39,464 nucleotides of DNA, taken from assembly GCA_025055975.1 (NCBI GenBank), contig JANWWM010000028.1, positions 100,219-139,682 of the forward strand. The letters run 5' to 3'. The number at the start of each line of letters is the position of its first letter. Position 1 is the first letter of the stretch. The position numbers and the translations under genes were made by a program. This document shows, piece by piece, positions 32,439 through 39,464 of the stretch. The notes below the pieces were generated by a model. It was given only the letters and a program-made list of their open reading frames with translations, searched no databases and was not told the DNA's origin. This DNA is from Chloroherpetonaceae bacterium. Its GTDB lineage: Bacteria; Bacteroidota; Chlorobiia; Chlorobiales; Thermochlorobacteraceae.

Positions 32439-33461
32439 TTATTGATACTCGTAGTTGAGAACTTGAATTTCGCTCATTGATTTTTCAAGCTCCTCGGTGA
32501 TGATCATTTCTTGGAAAACTTGCATCAGATTTGGATCCCATTTGTGTTCTTGGGTTTCTTTGCTCATTACTTCCAGGGCTTGCTTGACGTCGTAGGCGCG
32601 CTTGTAGGGGCGCACGGTCATCAAGGCGTCGTAGAAGTCCACGATGGCGATGATGCGCGCGGTGATGGGAATGGCGGAGCCTGAAAGTTTGTCGGGATAG
32701 CCCGAACCGTCCCAACGCTCTTGGTGTCCGCGAATGATGGGCAGAACGGGCGCGAGCGATTTCAAGGGTTTGCAGATGTTTTCGCCCGCTTCGGGGTGAG
32801 TTTTCATAATCTCGTATTCTTCGGGCGTGAGTTTGCCGGGCTTGAGCAAAATCGAGTCGGGAACGACGATTTTGCCGATGTCGTGAATCACGCCGCCCTT
32901 GCGCACGGCATCGATTTCGGCTTCGGAGAGACCGATTTTTCGGGCGAGTTTCGTGCCGTAGTCCGCAAGACGATGGCAGTGCCCGTTGGTGTAAGGATCT
33001 CTGCCCTCGATTGCCAGCGCCAGCGAGAAGATGACGGTTTCGGCGTTTTCGAGCTGGTCGATGTAGGATTTGGTTTTGAGCAGAGCGCGAACTTTGGTGA
33101 TGAGCTCGATGCGGTTGAACGGCTTGCCAAGAAAATCATCGACTCCGATTTCGAGGGCGCGCACCTTGTTTTCAAAATCGAAAAGCCCCGTGAGCATAAT
33201 GACGGGAATCAGGCGCGTGTCGGAGGATTCTTTGAGCTTGGCGACCATATCGTTGCCGTTCATTTTCGGCATCAACATATCCGTGATGATAAGGTCGGGC
33301 TTGCGCTTCTGCACTTCATTGAGCGCGTCCAAACCATTGAGGGCGATGCGGACGGCATACCCCTCGCTGCGTAGCGTTTCCTCAAGCAACTTCAAGATGA
33401 TTTCTTGGTCGTCGACAATGAGGATGTCTGCCAAAGGTTTCGTTTCAGGTCTGTTGTTCAT
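32439..33461 (-). CDS. Response regulator with HD-GYP output domain
   Basis: This 340-residue two-domain protein has a receiver at residues 10-130: acidic pair D17-D18, phosphoacceptor D61 in DLIITDMLMPKMNG, and K113 in DFLGKPF. An HD-GYP domain follows at about 140-325, with HDIGK at 193-197 and the family-defining GYP at 254-256 within HQERWDGSGYP. HD-GYP domains hydrolyse cyclic di-GMP to pGpG or GMP, so the protein probably lowers c-di-GMP on phosphorylation. No sensor kinase gene is adjacent. The ATG at 33461 was preferred to a TTG at 33485. The DHH gene, another possible nucleotide-signal hydrolase, follows 23 nt downstream. Confidence 0.94.
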   Translation of the reverse strand: MNNRPETKPLADILIVDDQEIILKLLEETLRSEGYAVRIALNGLDALNEVQKRKPDLIITDMLMPKMNGNDMVAKLKESSDTRLIPVIMLTGLFDFENKVRALEIGVDDFLGKPFNRIELITKVRALLKTKSYIDQLENAETVIFSLALAIEGRDPYTNGHCHRLADYGTKLARKIGLSEAEIDAVRKGGVIHDIGKIVVPDSILLKPGKLTPEEYEIMKTHPEAGENICKPLKSLAPVLPIIRGHQERWDGSGYPDKLSGSAIPITARIIAIVDFYDALMTVRPYKRAYDVKQALEVMSKETQEHKWDPNLMQVFQEMIITEELEKSMSEIQVLNYEYQ

Positions 33462-33548
33462 TTGCGTGCGAGCTTTCGTTCTCAAAAGATGTCTCTTGGC
33501 GTTGTTTTGCGCGCGCCCTTTGCGCGCTTGCGAGAGGTTGAAATCCCG

Positions 33549-34583
33549 TCAAGCCGTCGCGTGCTTTTTTTCTTCTTTCTTGTCGTCCTTGTTGCTACTG
33601 TGTCCAGGGAAGAACGAGGCGTGCGGGTCAATAACGGTTTTGGCGTGATTGACCGCGATAGCCGCTTCGCCGAAGCCCGTGGCTATCAGTTTGAGTTTCG
33701 CGGGGTGCGAGGCGATGTCGCCCGCCGCATACACGCCCTTGATGTTCGTTTCCATCGCGTGATTGACCTTGATGCCGTTGCCCTCGATTTCCAGCCCCCA
33801 ATCCTTGATGGAGCCGAGGTTCGTGATGAAGCCAAGATTGCATAGCACGGCATCAACCTTGATGCGCTCTTCCTCCTTTGTTTTGTTGTTGAAGATAACG
33901 ACGTGGTCAATCTTGCCCGTTCCGTTGCTTATCTCGCCGTGAATTTCTTTGAGTTCCCAAAAGGTTCGGATTGGTATGCCCATCGCGCGCACTTTTTTGA
34001 CGCTATCTTCGTGGGCGACGAACTTGTCGCGTCGGTGAATCAAAAGCATATCGGATTTGTCGCCGAGCGCCATCGCCCAGTCCATCGCCGAGTCGCCCCC
34101 GCCGACGACGAGCAACTTTTTGCCGTAGAAAATCGTCGGGTCCTTGACGAAGTAATACAGCCCTTTGCCTTCCCACTTCTCAATGCCTTCGCGCTCCAGC
34201 TTGCGCGGCGTAAAAGCGCCAACGCCCGCGGCGATCAAGACCGTCTTGGAATACATCACGCGCCCGTCAGCCGACGTGAGTTTCAGAAGTTCGCCTTCGC
34301 GCTCCAGCTTCTCGATCTTCGTGTCGGTGTAAATTTCAGGGTTATACTGCTTGCATTGCTCGTAAAGACTTTTCACCAAGTCTTCGGCAAGCACGGCAGG
34401 ATAACCTGCCACATCGTAGATGTTTTTTTTGGGGTAAAGCGCGGTCAGTTGCCCGCCAATTTCGGAAAGGCTGTCAACGATTCGGACTTGCATCGAGCGC
34501 AGACCCGCGTAGAAAGCGGCGTAAAGCCCCGTCGGTCCTGCGCCTATGATGGTGATGTCGGGCGTTCCAGGAAGCACTACCAT
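33549..34583 (-). CDS. Ferredoxin-NADP(+) reductase, thioredoxin-reductase-like type
   Basis: The 344-residue flavoprotein matches the TrxR-like FNR characterised from Chlorobaculum tepidum and Bacillus (YumC). It has the FAD motif GAGPTGLYAAFYAG near the N-terminus, IGGQLTALYPKKNIYDVAGYP, the NADPH motif GGGDSAMDWA and the C-terminal FAD motif YAAGDIA. No CxxC redox pair follows the NADPH domain, which separates it from thioredoxin reductase. In green sulfur bacteria it moves electrons from ferredoxin, reduced by the type I reaction centre, to NADP+, linking it functionally to pscA in this window. The C-terminus is lysine/glutamate-rich, as in Chlorobi homologues. The start ATG at 34583 lies 23 nt after a candidate -7 element. 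Confidence 0.94.
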   Translation of the reverse strand: MVVLPGTPDITIIGAGPTGLYAAFYAGLRSMQVRIVDSLSEIGGQLTALYPKKNIYDVAGYPAVLAEDLVKSLYEQCKQYNPEIYTDTKIEKLEREGELLKLTSADGRVMYSKTVLIAAGVGAFTPRKLEREGIEKWEGKGLYYFVKDPTIFYGKKLLVVGGGDSAMDWAMALGDKSDMLLIHRRDKFVAHEDSVKKVRAMGIPIRTFWELKEIHGEISNGTGKIDHVVIFNNKTKEEERIKVDAVLCNLGFITNLGSIKDWGLEIEGNGIKVNHAMETNIKGVYAAGDIASHPAKLKLIATGFGEAAIAVNHAKTVIDPHASFFPGHSSNKDDKKEEKKHATA

Positions 34584-34605
34584 ACTGATGACGCTTTTTA
34601 AGAAG

Positions 34606-34637
34606 CGAAGATAAAGTTTTCATAAAAAAACGCGAAA
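34606..34637 (-). promoter_or_regulatory. Putative promoter of the FNR gene
   Basis: On the minus strand TTTC (34637-34634), 20 nt, then TATCTTCG (34613-34606), followed by the FNR ATG at 34583. The -7-like element is identical to that before the PorV-type gene at 37568. Confidence 0.4.
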
Positions 34638-34674
34638 GCCGCAGACGCGATTGCTACGGTCGCATCGGTCGCCT

Positions 34675-35142
34675 TCAAAGCGTTTGCAACGCTTGAAGCA
34701 CCTCCTCGGCGTGCGTTTCGGGCTTCACTTTGGCAAAGACGCGCGCGATTTTTCCTTCCTCGTCAATGATGTAGGTAACGCGATTCGTGCCCATATACTC
34801 TTTGCCCATAAATTTTTTCTTCGCCCAAACGCCGTAATCCCGCACGATTTTCTTTTCCGCATCGGCGAGCAAGCGAAATGGCAAGTTGTATTTCTCGGCG
34901 AACTTCTTGTGCTTCTTCTCGTCATCGACGCTCACGCCGAGCACTTCAACATTGAGCTTTTGAAACTTCGAGAAATGGTCGCGGAAGGCGCAAGCTTCTT
35001 TCGCGCATCCTGGCGTATCGTCTTTCGGGTAGAAGTAGAGCACGACTTTTTTGCCTTTGAAATCGGAAAGCGAAACGGGCTTGCCATCTTGGTCAATGGT
35101 TTTGAACGCAGGGGCTTTTGAACCTTGTTCCAAAAGCGACAT
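34675..35142 (-). CDS. bcp: Thioredoxin-dependent peroxiredoxin, BCP/PrxQ type
   Basis: The enzyme reduces hydrogen peroxide and organic hydroperoxides in the cytoplasm. With the ATG at 35142 the protein has 155 residues, the usual BCP length. The active site [11 protein letters not shown] carries the peroxidatic cysteine C46 and resolving cysteine C51, the five-residue spacing typical of the atypical two-cysteine PrxQ form. [11 protein letters not shown] and [15 protein letters not shown] are family-typical. An in-frame extension to 35211 adds 23 residues not shared by the family. The gene points to oxidative-stress handling in a phototroph that may meet oxygen. Confidence 0.95.
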   Translation of the reverse strand: MSLLEQGSKAPAFKTIDQDGKPVSLSDFKGKKVVLYFYPKDDTPGCAKEACAFRDHFSKFQKLNVEVLGVSVDDEKKHKKFAEKYNLPFRLLADAEKKIVRDYGVWAKKKFMGKEYMGTNRVTYIIDEEGKIARVFAKVKPETHAEEVLQALQTL

Positions 35143-35224
35143 TTGCCAGAGATGTTTTGGGTTGATGAGGTTGCCAAGTTCGAAGATGCGATTTTCTTCG
35201 CGTTTGGTCAAGCCTTCGACGCGG

Positions 35225-36157
35225 TCAGTTCAGAGCGCGCCAAAGCGCAGGAATCGTAAGGAACGACAGCGCGGTGCTTGCGGCGATGTTCTGCGCCAAA
35301 AGTTCGGAATCGAGTTTGAATTTGTCGGCGATGACCATCGTGAGAACCATCGTAGGCATCGCGGCTTCGAGAACGGTTGCGGCGAATGCCTTTCCCGAAA
35401 GCCCCAACGACTGCGCGACCAAATAAGCCACCGTAGGGGAGAAAAGAAGTTTCAAAACGAGCGCGGGCAGAATCCAAGCGAGAGTTTTCGGCGAAGAAAT
35501 CCGCAGGGCTAATCCGACCGAGAAAATCATCACGGGGGCGACCGCGCTTCCCGCAAGTTTGCATGCGCTCAAAAGGACTTCGGGCACGGGCGCGCGGAGC
35601 GCGTTCAAAAGCACGCCCAACATCGCCGCCCAAAGCGGAGGCAGTTTGGCGATGGAAAGCAGCGACGAAGTCAGGTCGGTCTTGTAATTCGATTCGCCGC
35701 AGAGCGCGCCGATGCTCGCCCCAAGCGTCAAAAGCAAAGGCGTAATCGCCAAAAGGTCGTAGAGAATCGGAACGCGAGCGTAGTCTTCGCCCACGAGAAG
35801 CGTAACGGTGGGCAATCCCAAGTAGGTGGCGTTGCTCCATGCCGCGCCGAGCAGGAGCGCGCCCATCGCCGCTTTCGAGAATCTTCCCTTCGAGAGTTCG
35901 AACAAGGCGCGGTAAACGAGCCACGCCGCGCCGAGCGTCGCAAGGCACGTCAGCGCGGAAACCGTCGGCACGATCCAAAGCTCCGCGTTTAGCGGCGCAG
36001 AGTAGAGCACGTGAAACGACAAGGCGGGCAGAAACACGTTCAGCACGATGGCGCTGATCGCGGAGCGAATCGCCGAGCGATCGGGCAAGCTCGGAAAAAA
36101 TTGCCAGAGCGCGCCGACGCTCATCAGCGTCAAAAACGCGCCGAAGGTGGTTTCCAT
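35225..36157 (-). CDS. AEC-family transporter (auxin efflux carrier type)
   Basis: The 310-residue membrane protein has ten hydrophobic spans in the two-bundle order of the AEC (AEC/BART) family of malate, malonate or other organic-acid carriers. Diagnostic stretches are [19 protein letters not shown] in the second span (cited as [10 protein letters not shown]), [18 protein letters not shown], and [17 protein letters not shown] near the C-terminus. The substrate is unknown. The ATG at 36157 shares one base with the stop of the upstream ABC permease gene, so they are coupled; a GTG one codon earlier (36160) would also fit. Confidence 0.88.
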   Translation of the reverse strand: METTFGAFLTLMSVGALWQFFPSLPDRSAIRSAISAIVLNVFLPALSFHVLYSAPLNAELWIVPTVSALTCLATLGAAWLVYRALFELSKGRFSKAAMGALLLGAAWSNATYLGLPTVTLLVGEDYARVPILYDLLAITPLLLTLGASIGALCGESNYKTDLTSSLLSIAKLPPLWAAMLGVLLNALRAPVPEVLLSACKLAGSAVAPVMIFSVGLALRISSPKTLAWILPALVLKLLFSPTVAYLVAQSLGLSGKAFAATVLEAAMPTMVLTMVIADKFKLDSELLAQNIAASTALSFLTIPALWRALN

Positions 36158-37014
36158 CACAAATCGCGTCGCTTGAAGAGAAAATACGTCGCGCTAATCG
36201 TGAGGGCGACGTAGAGAAACGCGAGCGAGAACGCCGACGGCGTTTCCAGTCGCGGCAGTTGCCCATAGACCGCGTCGGGAACGCTCTCTCCTGCCGCTTC
36301 GGACCGCTGGATTTGCCACTGAAATTGTTGCAACAACTCCGCATCGAAGCGAAACGGATTGACGAGGTCGTCAAAGACTTTCGTCGGCAAAAACTTGACC
36401 AACGGTTTGAGCGTCGGGGACAGTTGGAGCAATCCGCCCGCCAAGCCTTCCAAGACGAGATAGAGCACGTAGAACGCGATCGCGCTTCCCGACGAGCGCG
36501 TCAGAAACGCGAGGAACAGCCCCAAGAACCCATATCCCAACAGCGCGGCAAAGTAAGCGCAGAACAGAAAAAACTCTTTCGCGCCAATCAAGGCTTTCTC
36601 GCCATCGCTTTTCGCGCCAAGATTGAACAGCGCGCTGAGCGATAGCGCGAGCAGAAAATAAACGAGCGCGAGCGCGAGCGCGACGAAAACTTTGCCCGCC
36701 ACGAATTCCTCTTTGGAAAGCCCGTCAATGACGTTCTGCCGAGCGGTTTTGTGCGCGAACTCGCCCGCCGCAAGCAAAATGAGGGAAATCGGAACGAAGA
36801 CGACCTGCAAACTCTTGAACTGCGAGAGCAATTTCTCCCAATCGCGCGGCAACTGCGTCGCCGCAACTTCTTGCCCATTGACGACGACCGTGCCGTAGAA
36901 GTTGAACGTCAGAATCAAACTGCCAAAAAACGCAAACAGGAAAAGCGACGCCCAGAACGACGCGGCGCGCGACGTTTTCAGATACTCTATGTAGAGCAGC
37001 GCGTTGAGATTCAT
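36157..37014 (-). CDS. ABC-2-type transporter permease
   Basis: This 285-residue protein has about six membrane spans, with a large extracytoplasmic loop after the first (residues about 40-70). The overall pattern, MNLNALLYIEYLKTSR at the N-terminus and a late TRSSGSAIAFYVLYLVLE span (cited as SGSAIAFYVLYL), matches ABC-2 permeases of Bacteroidota/Chlorobi. Such subunits need an ATPase; none is encoded in this run, so the partner must be elsewhere. The ATG at 37014 was chosen over an upstream in-frame codon at 37053 that would overlap the preceding gene. The gap to that gene is 8 nt and the AEC gene overlaps its stop. Substrate unknown. Confidence 0.82.
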   Translation of the reverse strand: MNLNALLYIEYLKTSRAASFWASLFLFAFFGSLILTFNFYGTVVVNGQEVAATQLPRDWEKLLSQFKSLQVVFVPISLILLAAGEFAHKTARQNVIDGLSKEEFVAGKVFVALALALVYFLLALSLSALFNLGAKSDGEKALIGAKEFFLFCAYFAALLGYGFLGLFLAFLTRSSGSAIAFYVLYLVLEGLAGGLLQLSPTLKPLVKFLPTKVFDDLVNPFRFDAELLQQFQWQIQRSEAAGESVPDAVYGQLPRLETPSAFSLAFLYVALTISATYFLFKRRDL

Positions 37015-37022
37015 TCGGAACG

Positions 37023-37454
37023 CTATCGGAACAAGGCTTTGATGCTCCCCCACGTGCGTCGCGTGGCGGAGGTTTGAAACGCGACTTGCGTTCGGACTTC
37101 AATCGCGCCGCTGGCGGTGATCATCTTCAAGATGTAGGTTAAGCGTTGCGACGCGAGCGGCGTTGGCGGTTCGTTTGGATTGAGGTTGCGATTGAAACCG
37201 CCAACCGACATATCGACGTATTCATAGTTTCGATTGTTCCCCTGCGGCGAAATCGCGGCGAGAAAAGCGGGCGCGTTGCCGTCGATTTGGCGATGCAGTT
37301 CGTAGCGAATCAAAGCGGCTTCGTTCTGCGACGTCCAACGCACATAAACGCGATCGTTGTCGGGAATCGCCACGAAACTCGCTACGATGTTCGAAGCCAA
37401 CAGCGCGACGGGCGCGAGCGTCATCAGCAGAGCGATCAAAGTTTTTCGTTGCAT
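37023..37454 (-). CDS. Small secreted protein with fibronectin-III-like domain
   Basis: The 143-residue protein has a signal peptide (MQRKTLIALLMTLAPVALLAS) and a single beta-rich domain. IPDNDRVYVRWTSQNEAAL, followed by YELHRQIDG, resembles the B-C strand region of fibronectin type III-like modules found in Bacteroidota/Chlorobi secreted proteins (VxWxTxxE, then YExxR). About 125 residues remain after cleavage, close to one module. The ATG at 37454 is preferred to an extension to 37544. It heads the run with the ABC permease and AEC genes and is divergent from the PorV/PorQ-type gene. Function unknown; an envelope or adhesion role is possible. Confidence 0.72.
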   Translation of the reverse strand: MQRKTLIALLMTLAPVALLASNIVASFVAIPDNDRVYVRWTSQNEAALIRYELHRQIDGNAPAFLAAISPQGNNRNYEYVDMSVGGFNRNLNPNEPPTPLASQRLTYILKMITASGAIEVRTQVAFQTSATRRTWGSIKALFR

Positions 37455-37543
37455 TGAGCGAACTTGTTGAACGTTGGCGGAATTTAAGAAAAACCTTCGC
37501 CCAAACCCAACTTGCGAGCGCGTTGGCGGGGCTTGGAAGAGCA

Positions 37544-37575
37544 TTGCCTTTGGGTTTGGTTTTCGCGTATCTTCG
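37544..37575 (+). promoter_or_regulatory. Putative promoter of the PorV/PorQ-type gene
   Basis: TTGC (37544-37547), 20 nt, then TATCTTCG (37568-37575), 20 nt before the ATG at 37596. The leader would be very short. The element equals the one upstream of the FNR gene. Confidence 0.38.
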
Positions 37576-37595
37576 CGCGTTTCAACGTTCCGCCA

Positions 37596-38489
37596 ATGCG
37601 ACTTTCATTCACGCTCTTTTGGCTTTGCGTCGGCGCGCCGATCGTGGCGCAAGAGACGGGCTTGACGTTTTTGCGCATCGGGACGACGGCGCGCGAACAA
37701 GCGATGGCAAACGTCGGCGTTGCGTCCGCGTCGGGAGCGGCGGCAAACTATTACAACCCCGCTTTGCTCAACGATGGCGAAACTTCGTCGTCGCTTCTCT
37801 TCTCGCAAAACCTCTACGTTCTCGACACATATGGCAGTTTCGTCGCCGCAAGGTTCAAGGGCGACGCATCGTCGTGGGGGGTTGCGCTCACGTGGCTTTC
37901 GGTGCGCGACATTCCCATCAGAACTCGCGCCACGACCGAGCCTGACGGATTTTTCGACGCGCAAAACGCCGCGCTCGCCTTTTCTTACGCTCGTCCTTTG
38001 AGCAAACGCCTTTCGCTCGCCATTGCGGGAAAAATTCTCTACGAAAAACTCTTCATCGACGAGGCAAGCGGTTACGCGGCGGATTTTTCCGCCGTCTATC
38101 GCTTTGAGAAAAGCCCGCTCGCGCTTGCCGCCGCCATTCAGAACGTCGGCGCGATGAACGCGCTTGGCTCCAAAGCGAGCAAATTGCCCGCGACGCTTCG
38201 CGCAGGCGCGGCGTATCCGCTTCAACTCTCGTCGCTTGGCGGCGCGCTTTTGCTCGAAGGCAACATCGAAAGCGTCTTTTCGGGCAAAACCTTCTTCAAC
38301 GTCGGAGGCGAATTCGAGTTTCGCAATCAGTTTTGGATTCGCTTTGGCTACGCGCTCGGAAACGACGCTCGCAACTTTTCGGGCGGCGTTGGCGCGCGAT
38401 ATGCCAATTTCGTTTTCGACTACGCCTTCATTCCGTTTTCAAACGAACTCGGAACGGCGAATCTCTTGACGCTGCAAGTCTCTTACTGA
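37596..38489 (+). CDS. PorV/PorQ-family outer-membrane beta-barrel protein
   Basis: The 297-residue protein has a signal peptide (MRLSFTLFWLCVGAPIVAQ). The family opening follows: TFLRIGTTAREQAMANVGVA, cited as FLRIGTTAREQAM, then AANYYNPALL. This is the FadL-like barrel group that includes PorV and PorQ of type IX secretion systems. Alternating hydrophobic strands continue to a C-terminal LLTLQVSY that ends in an aromatic residue, as usual for BAM-inserted barrels. In Bacteroidota these proteins shuttle or anchor type IX substrates; in Chlorobi the role is less certain. The ATG is 20 nt after a promoter candidate. A coiled-coil lipoprotein gene follows 6 nt downstream. Confidence 0.86.
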   Translation: MRLSFTLFWLCVGAPIVAQETGLTFLRIGTTAREQAMANVGVASASGAAANYYNPALLNDGETSSSLLFSQNLYVLDTYGSFVAARFKGDASSWGVALTWLSVRDIPIRTRATTEPDGFFDAQNAALAFSYARPLSKRLSLAIAGKILYEKLFIDEASGYAADFSAVYRFEKSPLALAAAIQNVGAMNALGSKASKLPATLRAGAAYPLQLSSLGGALLLEGNIESVFSGKTFFNVGGEFEFRNQFWIRFGYALGNDARNFSGGVGARYANFVFDYAFIPFSNELGTANLLTLQVSY

Positions 38490-38495
38490 ACCCAA

Positions 38496-39074
38496 ATGAA
38501 ACGCTTTTTGCTTCTTTCGCTTGCGCTCGGCGCTTGCAATCAAGAAGAAATCGAGCGTCTCAGGCTCGATAGCGCGCAAAAGCAAGCCGCGATTGATTCG
38601 CTCAAACGCGAATACGACAAGCTCAACAAATTCAAAAGCGACGTGATTCGTGATTTCGGCGAATCCGCCAGCAAACTTCAAGAGCGATTGGAAGAAAATC
38701 GTCGCCTCGAATCCGAACTCAATCGCGCTCAACAAACGATCGCGGAACGCAATCAGCGCATCGATAGTCTGCTCAACGTCGTTAGCCTGCGCGATGGAGA
38801 GATTCAATCGCTTCAACGCGAAGTCAGTCGGCAGGAATCGCTCATCAAACAGCAAGAGAATCTCATCAAGCAACAGCAAACGCAGCTGAAGCAAAAAGAC
38901 GACGTCGCCGAATCGCTCAATCAAGCCGTCGCCTCGCGCGACGCGACGATTCGCTCGCTCAATCAAACCATCTCGCAACGCGACGCGACCATTCAAAAAC
39001 TCAACGCTCGAATCGCCGAACAAGACCAAACCATTCAATCTTTGCAAAAGCCGCCTTCCAAAGAGAAGGAATGA
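38496..39074 (+). CDS. Coiled-coil lipoprotein
   Basis: The 192-residue protein has a lipoprotein signal (MKRFLLLSLALGAC, lipidated cysteine C14). From residue 18 to about 185 it is one continuous heptad-repeat coiled coil rich in Gln, Glu, Arg and Leu, with short internal repeats of the type RDATIxxLNxxIxxRD near the C-terminus. It contains no enzymatic motif. It starts 6 nt after the PorV/PorQ-type barrel gene, so both are likely made together; a periplasmic rod or tether associated with the barrel is a reasonable guess but not demonstrated. Confidence 0.82.
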   Translation: MKRFLLLSLALGACNQEEIERLRLDSAQKQAAIDSLKREYDKLNKFKSDVIRDFGESASKLQERLEENRRLESELNRAQQTIAERNQRIDSLLNVVSLRDGEIQSLQREVSRQESLIKQQENLIKQQQTQLKQKDDVAESLNQAVASRDATIRSLNQTISQRDATIQKLNARIAEQDQTIQSLQKPPSKEKE

Positions 39075-39185
39075 GTCGCCTAAAAATCGCGGCGAATTTT
39101 CCAAACGTTTTTTTCGCAACGTTTTCGCTAAAATTCGCCGTTTTTCAACTACGGAAACATCGCCAACCTTTAACGCAATTCGTCA

Positions 39186-39464
39186 ATGAGCATCAGCGCG
39201 CCCAATAAAACCGTCGTTCTCACGCAGGTCATCAAGCGCGATAAGACCGTCGTGCCCTTCAATCAAAGCAAAATCACCAACGCCATCTTCAAGGCGGGAC
39301 AAGCCACTGGAGAATTTGGCGCAGAAGTCGCCCAACATCTCTCCGATGAGGTCGTCAAAATCCTCGAGCAAAAGTTCGAGAATGAACCGCCCACCGTTGA
39401 GCAAATTCAAGACATCGTTGAAACCGTGCTCATCAAGGAAAATTGGGCGAAGACGGCAAAAGCC
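39186..39464 (+). CDS. Ribonucleotide reductase ATP-cone region, partial
   Basis: The first 93 residues of a gene cut by the right edge. VIKRDKTVVPFNQSKITNAIF and VEQIQDIVETVLI (cited in parts below 20 residues: RDKTVVPFNQSKI, QDIVETVLI) are the ATP-cone regulatory domain found at the N-terminus of ribonucleotide reductases and in NrdR. Here the cone begins near residue 14 and is followed by AKTAKA, the usual lead into the catalytic chain of class II or III enzymes. Which class cannot be told from this fragment. NrdR is unlikely because no N-terminal zinc ribbon is present. The 111-bp gap upstream contains no other gene. Confidence 0.8.
   Translation, partial: MSISAPNKTVVLTQVIKRDKTVVPFNQSKITNAIFKAGQATGEFGAEVAQHLSDEVVKILEQKFENEPPTVEQIQDIVETVLIKENWAKTAKA

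Overview
The window reads as a chromosomal segment of a phototrophic member of the Chlorobi (green sulfur bacteria and relatives). The decisive gene is a full-length pscA, encoding the P840 type I homodimeric reaction-centre core, with its iron-sulfur binding loop intact. Supporting genes are a menaquinone methyltransferase, a carotenoid desaturase/isomerase-family flavoprotein, a Chlorobi-type thioredoxin-reductase-like ferredoxin-NADP reductase and PorV/PorQ-type outer-membrane proteins. By eye the sequence is moderately GC-rich (roughly mid-50s percent). Genes are tightly packed and many overlap by 1-4 nt. Two amino-acid transporters, an isoaspartyl peptidase and an acyl-CoA dehydrogenase, with no sulfide-oxidation or CO2-fixation gene in view, would fit a photoheterotrophic branch such as the Thermochlorobacter group. 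The genus cannot be fixed from this window.

Layout. 1-3928 (minus strand): a five-gene overlapping run of a degenerate 5'-nucleotidase-fold protein, hisI, menG, a YihY-type membrane protein and a secreted sugar-binding-fold protein that leaves the window. 4006-7602 (plus): the carotenoid-type flavoprotein and typA, closed by a clear terminator. 7603-11474 (plus): the phototrophy locus, made of a structured leader, a CarH-like B12-binding MerR regulator, a highly structured intergenic region and monocistronic pscA with its terminator. 11479-13676 (minus): folB-folK-symporter. 13849-17919 (plus): secreted ricin-type lectin, LON-domain protein, nadC, isoaspartyl peptidase, and a probably transferred HARE-HTH nuclease-like gene. 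17974-19722 (minus): APC permease. 19860-27874 (plus): unknown protein, Rad50/SbcC-like ATPase, aroK-aroB, a 39-residue membrane peptide, and a large TPR lipoprotein. 27893-37454 (minus): acyl-CoA dehydrogenase, nine-haem cytochrome, thioesterase, DHH phosphoesterase, HD-GYP response regulator, FNR, Bcp peroxiredoxin, AEC transporter, ABC-2 permease and a secreted protein. 37596-39464 (plus): PorV/PorQ-type barrel, coiled-coil lipoprotein, and the ATP-cone of a ribonucleotide reductase cut by the window end.

The most interesting part is 7603-9137. A MerR protein keeping the CarH light-sensing signature (W, nine residues, E-H, plus a histidine in the cobalamin domain) lies directly upstream of the reaction-centre gene. 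The 260-bp gap between them holds three tandem 7-bp repeats, two perfect or near-perfect hairpins, and four copies of a 7-mer in alternating orientation. This suggests light- or B12-dependent control of reaction-centre synthesis. A second recurring signal is a promoter-like pair (TTTG-type, about 20 nt, TAnnTTTG-type) in front of several transcription units. It resembles the primary sigma-factor promoter of the sister phylum Bacteroidota. No tRNA, rRNA, CRISPR array or insertion sequence was recognised.
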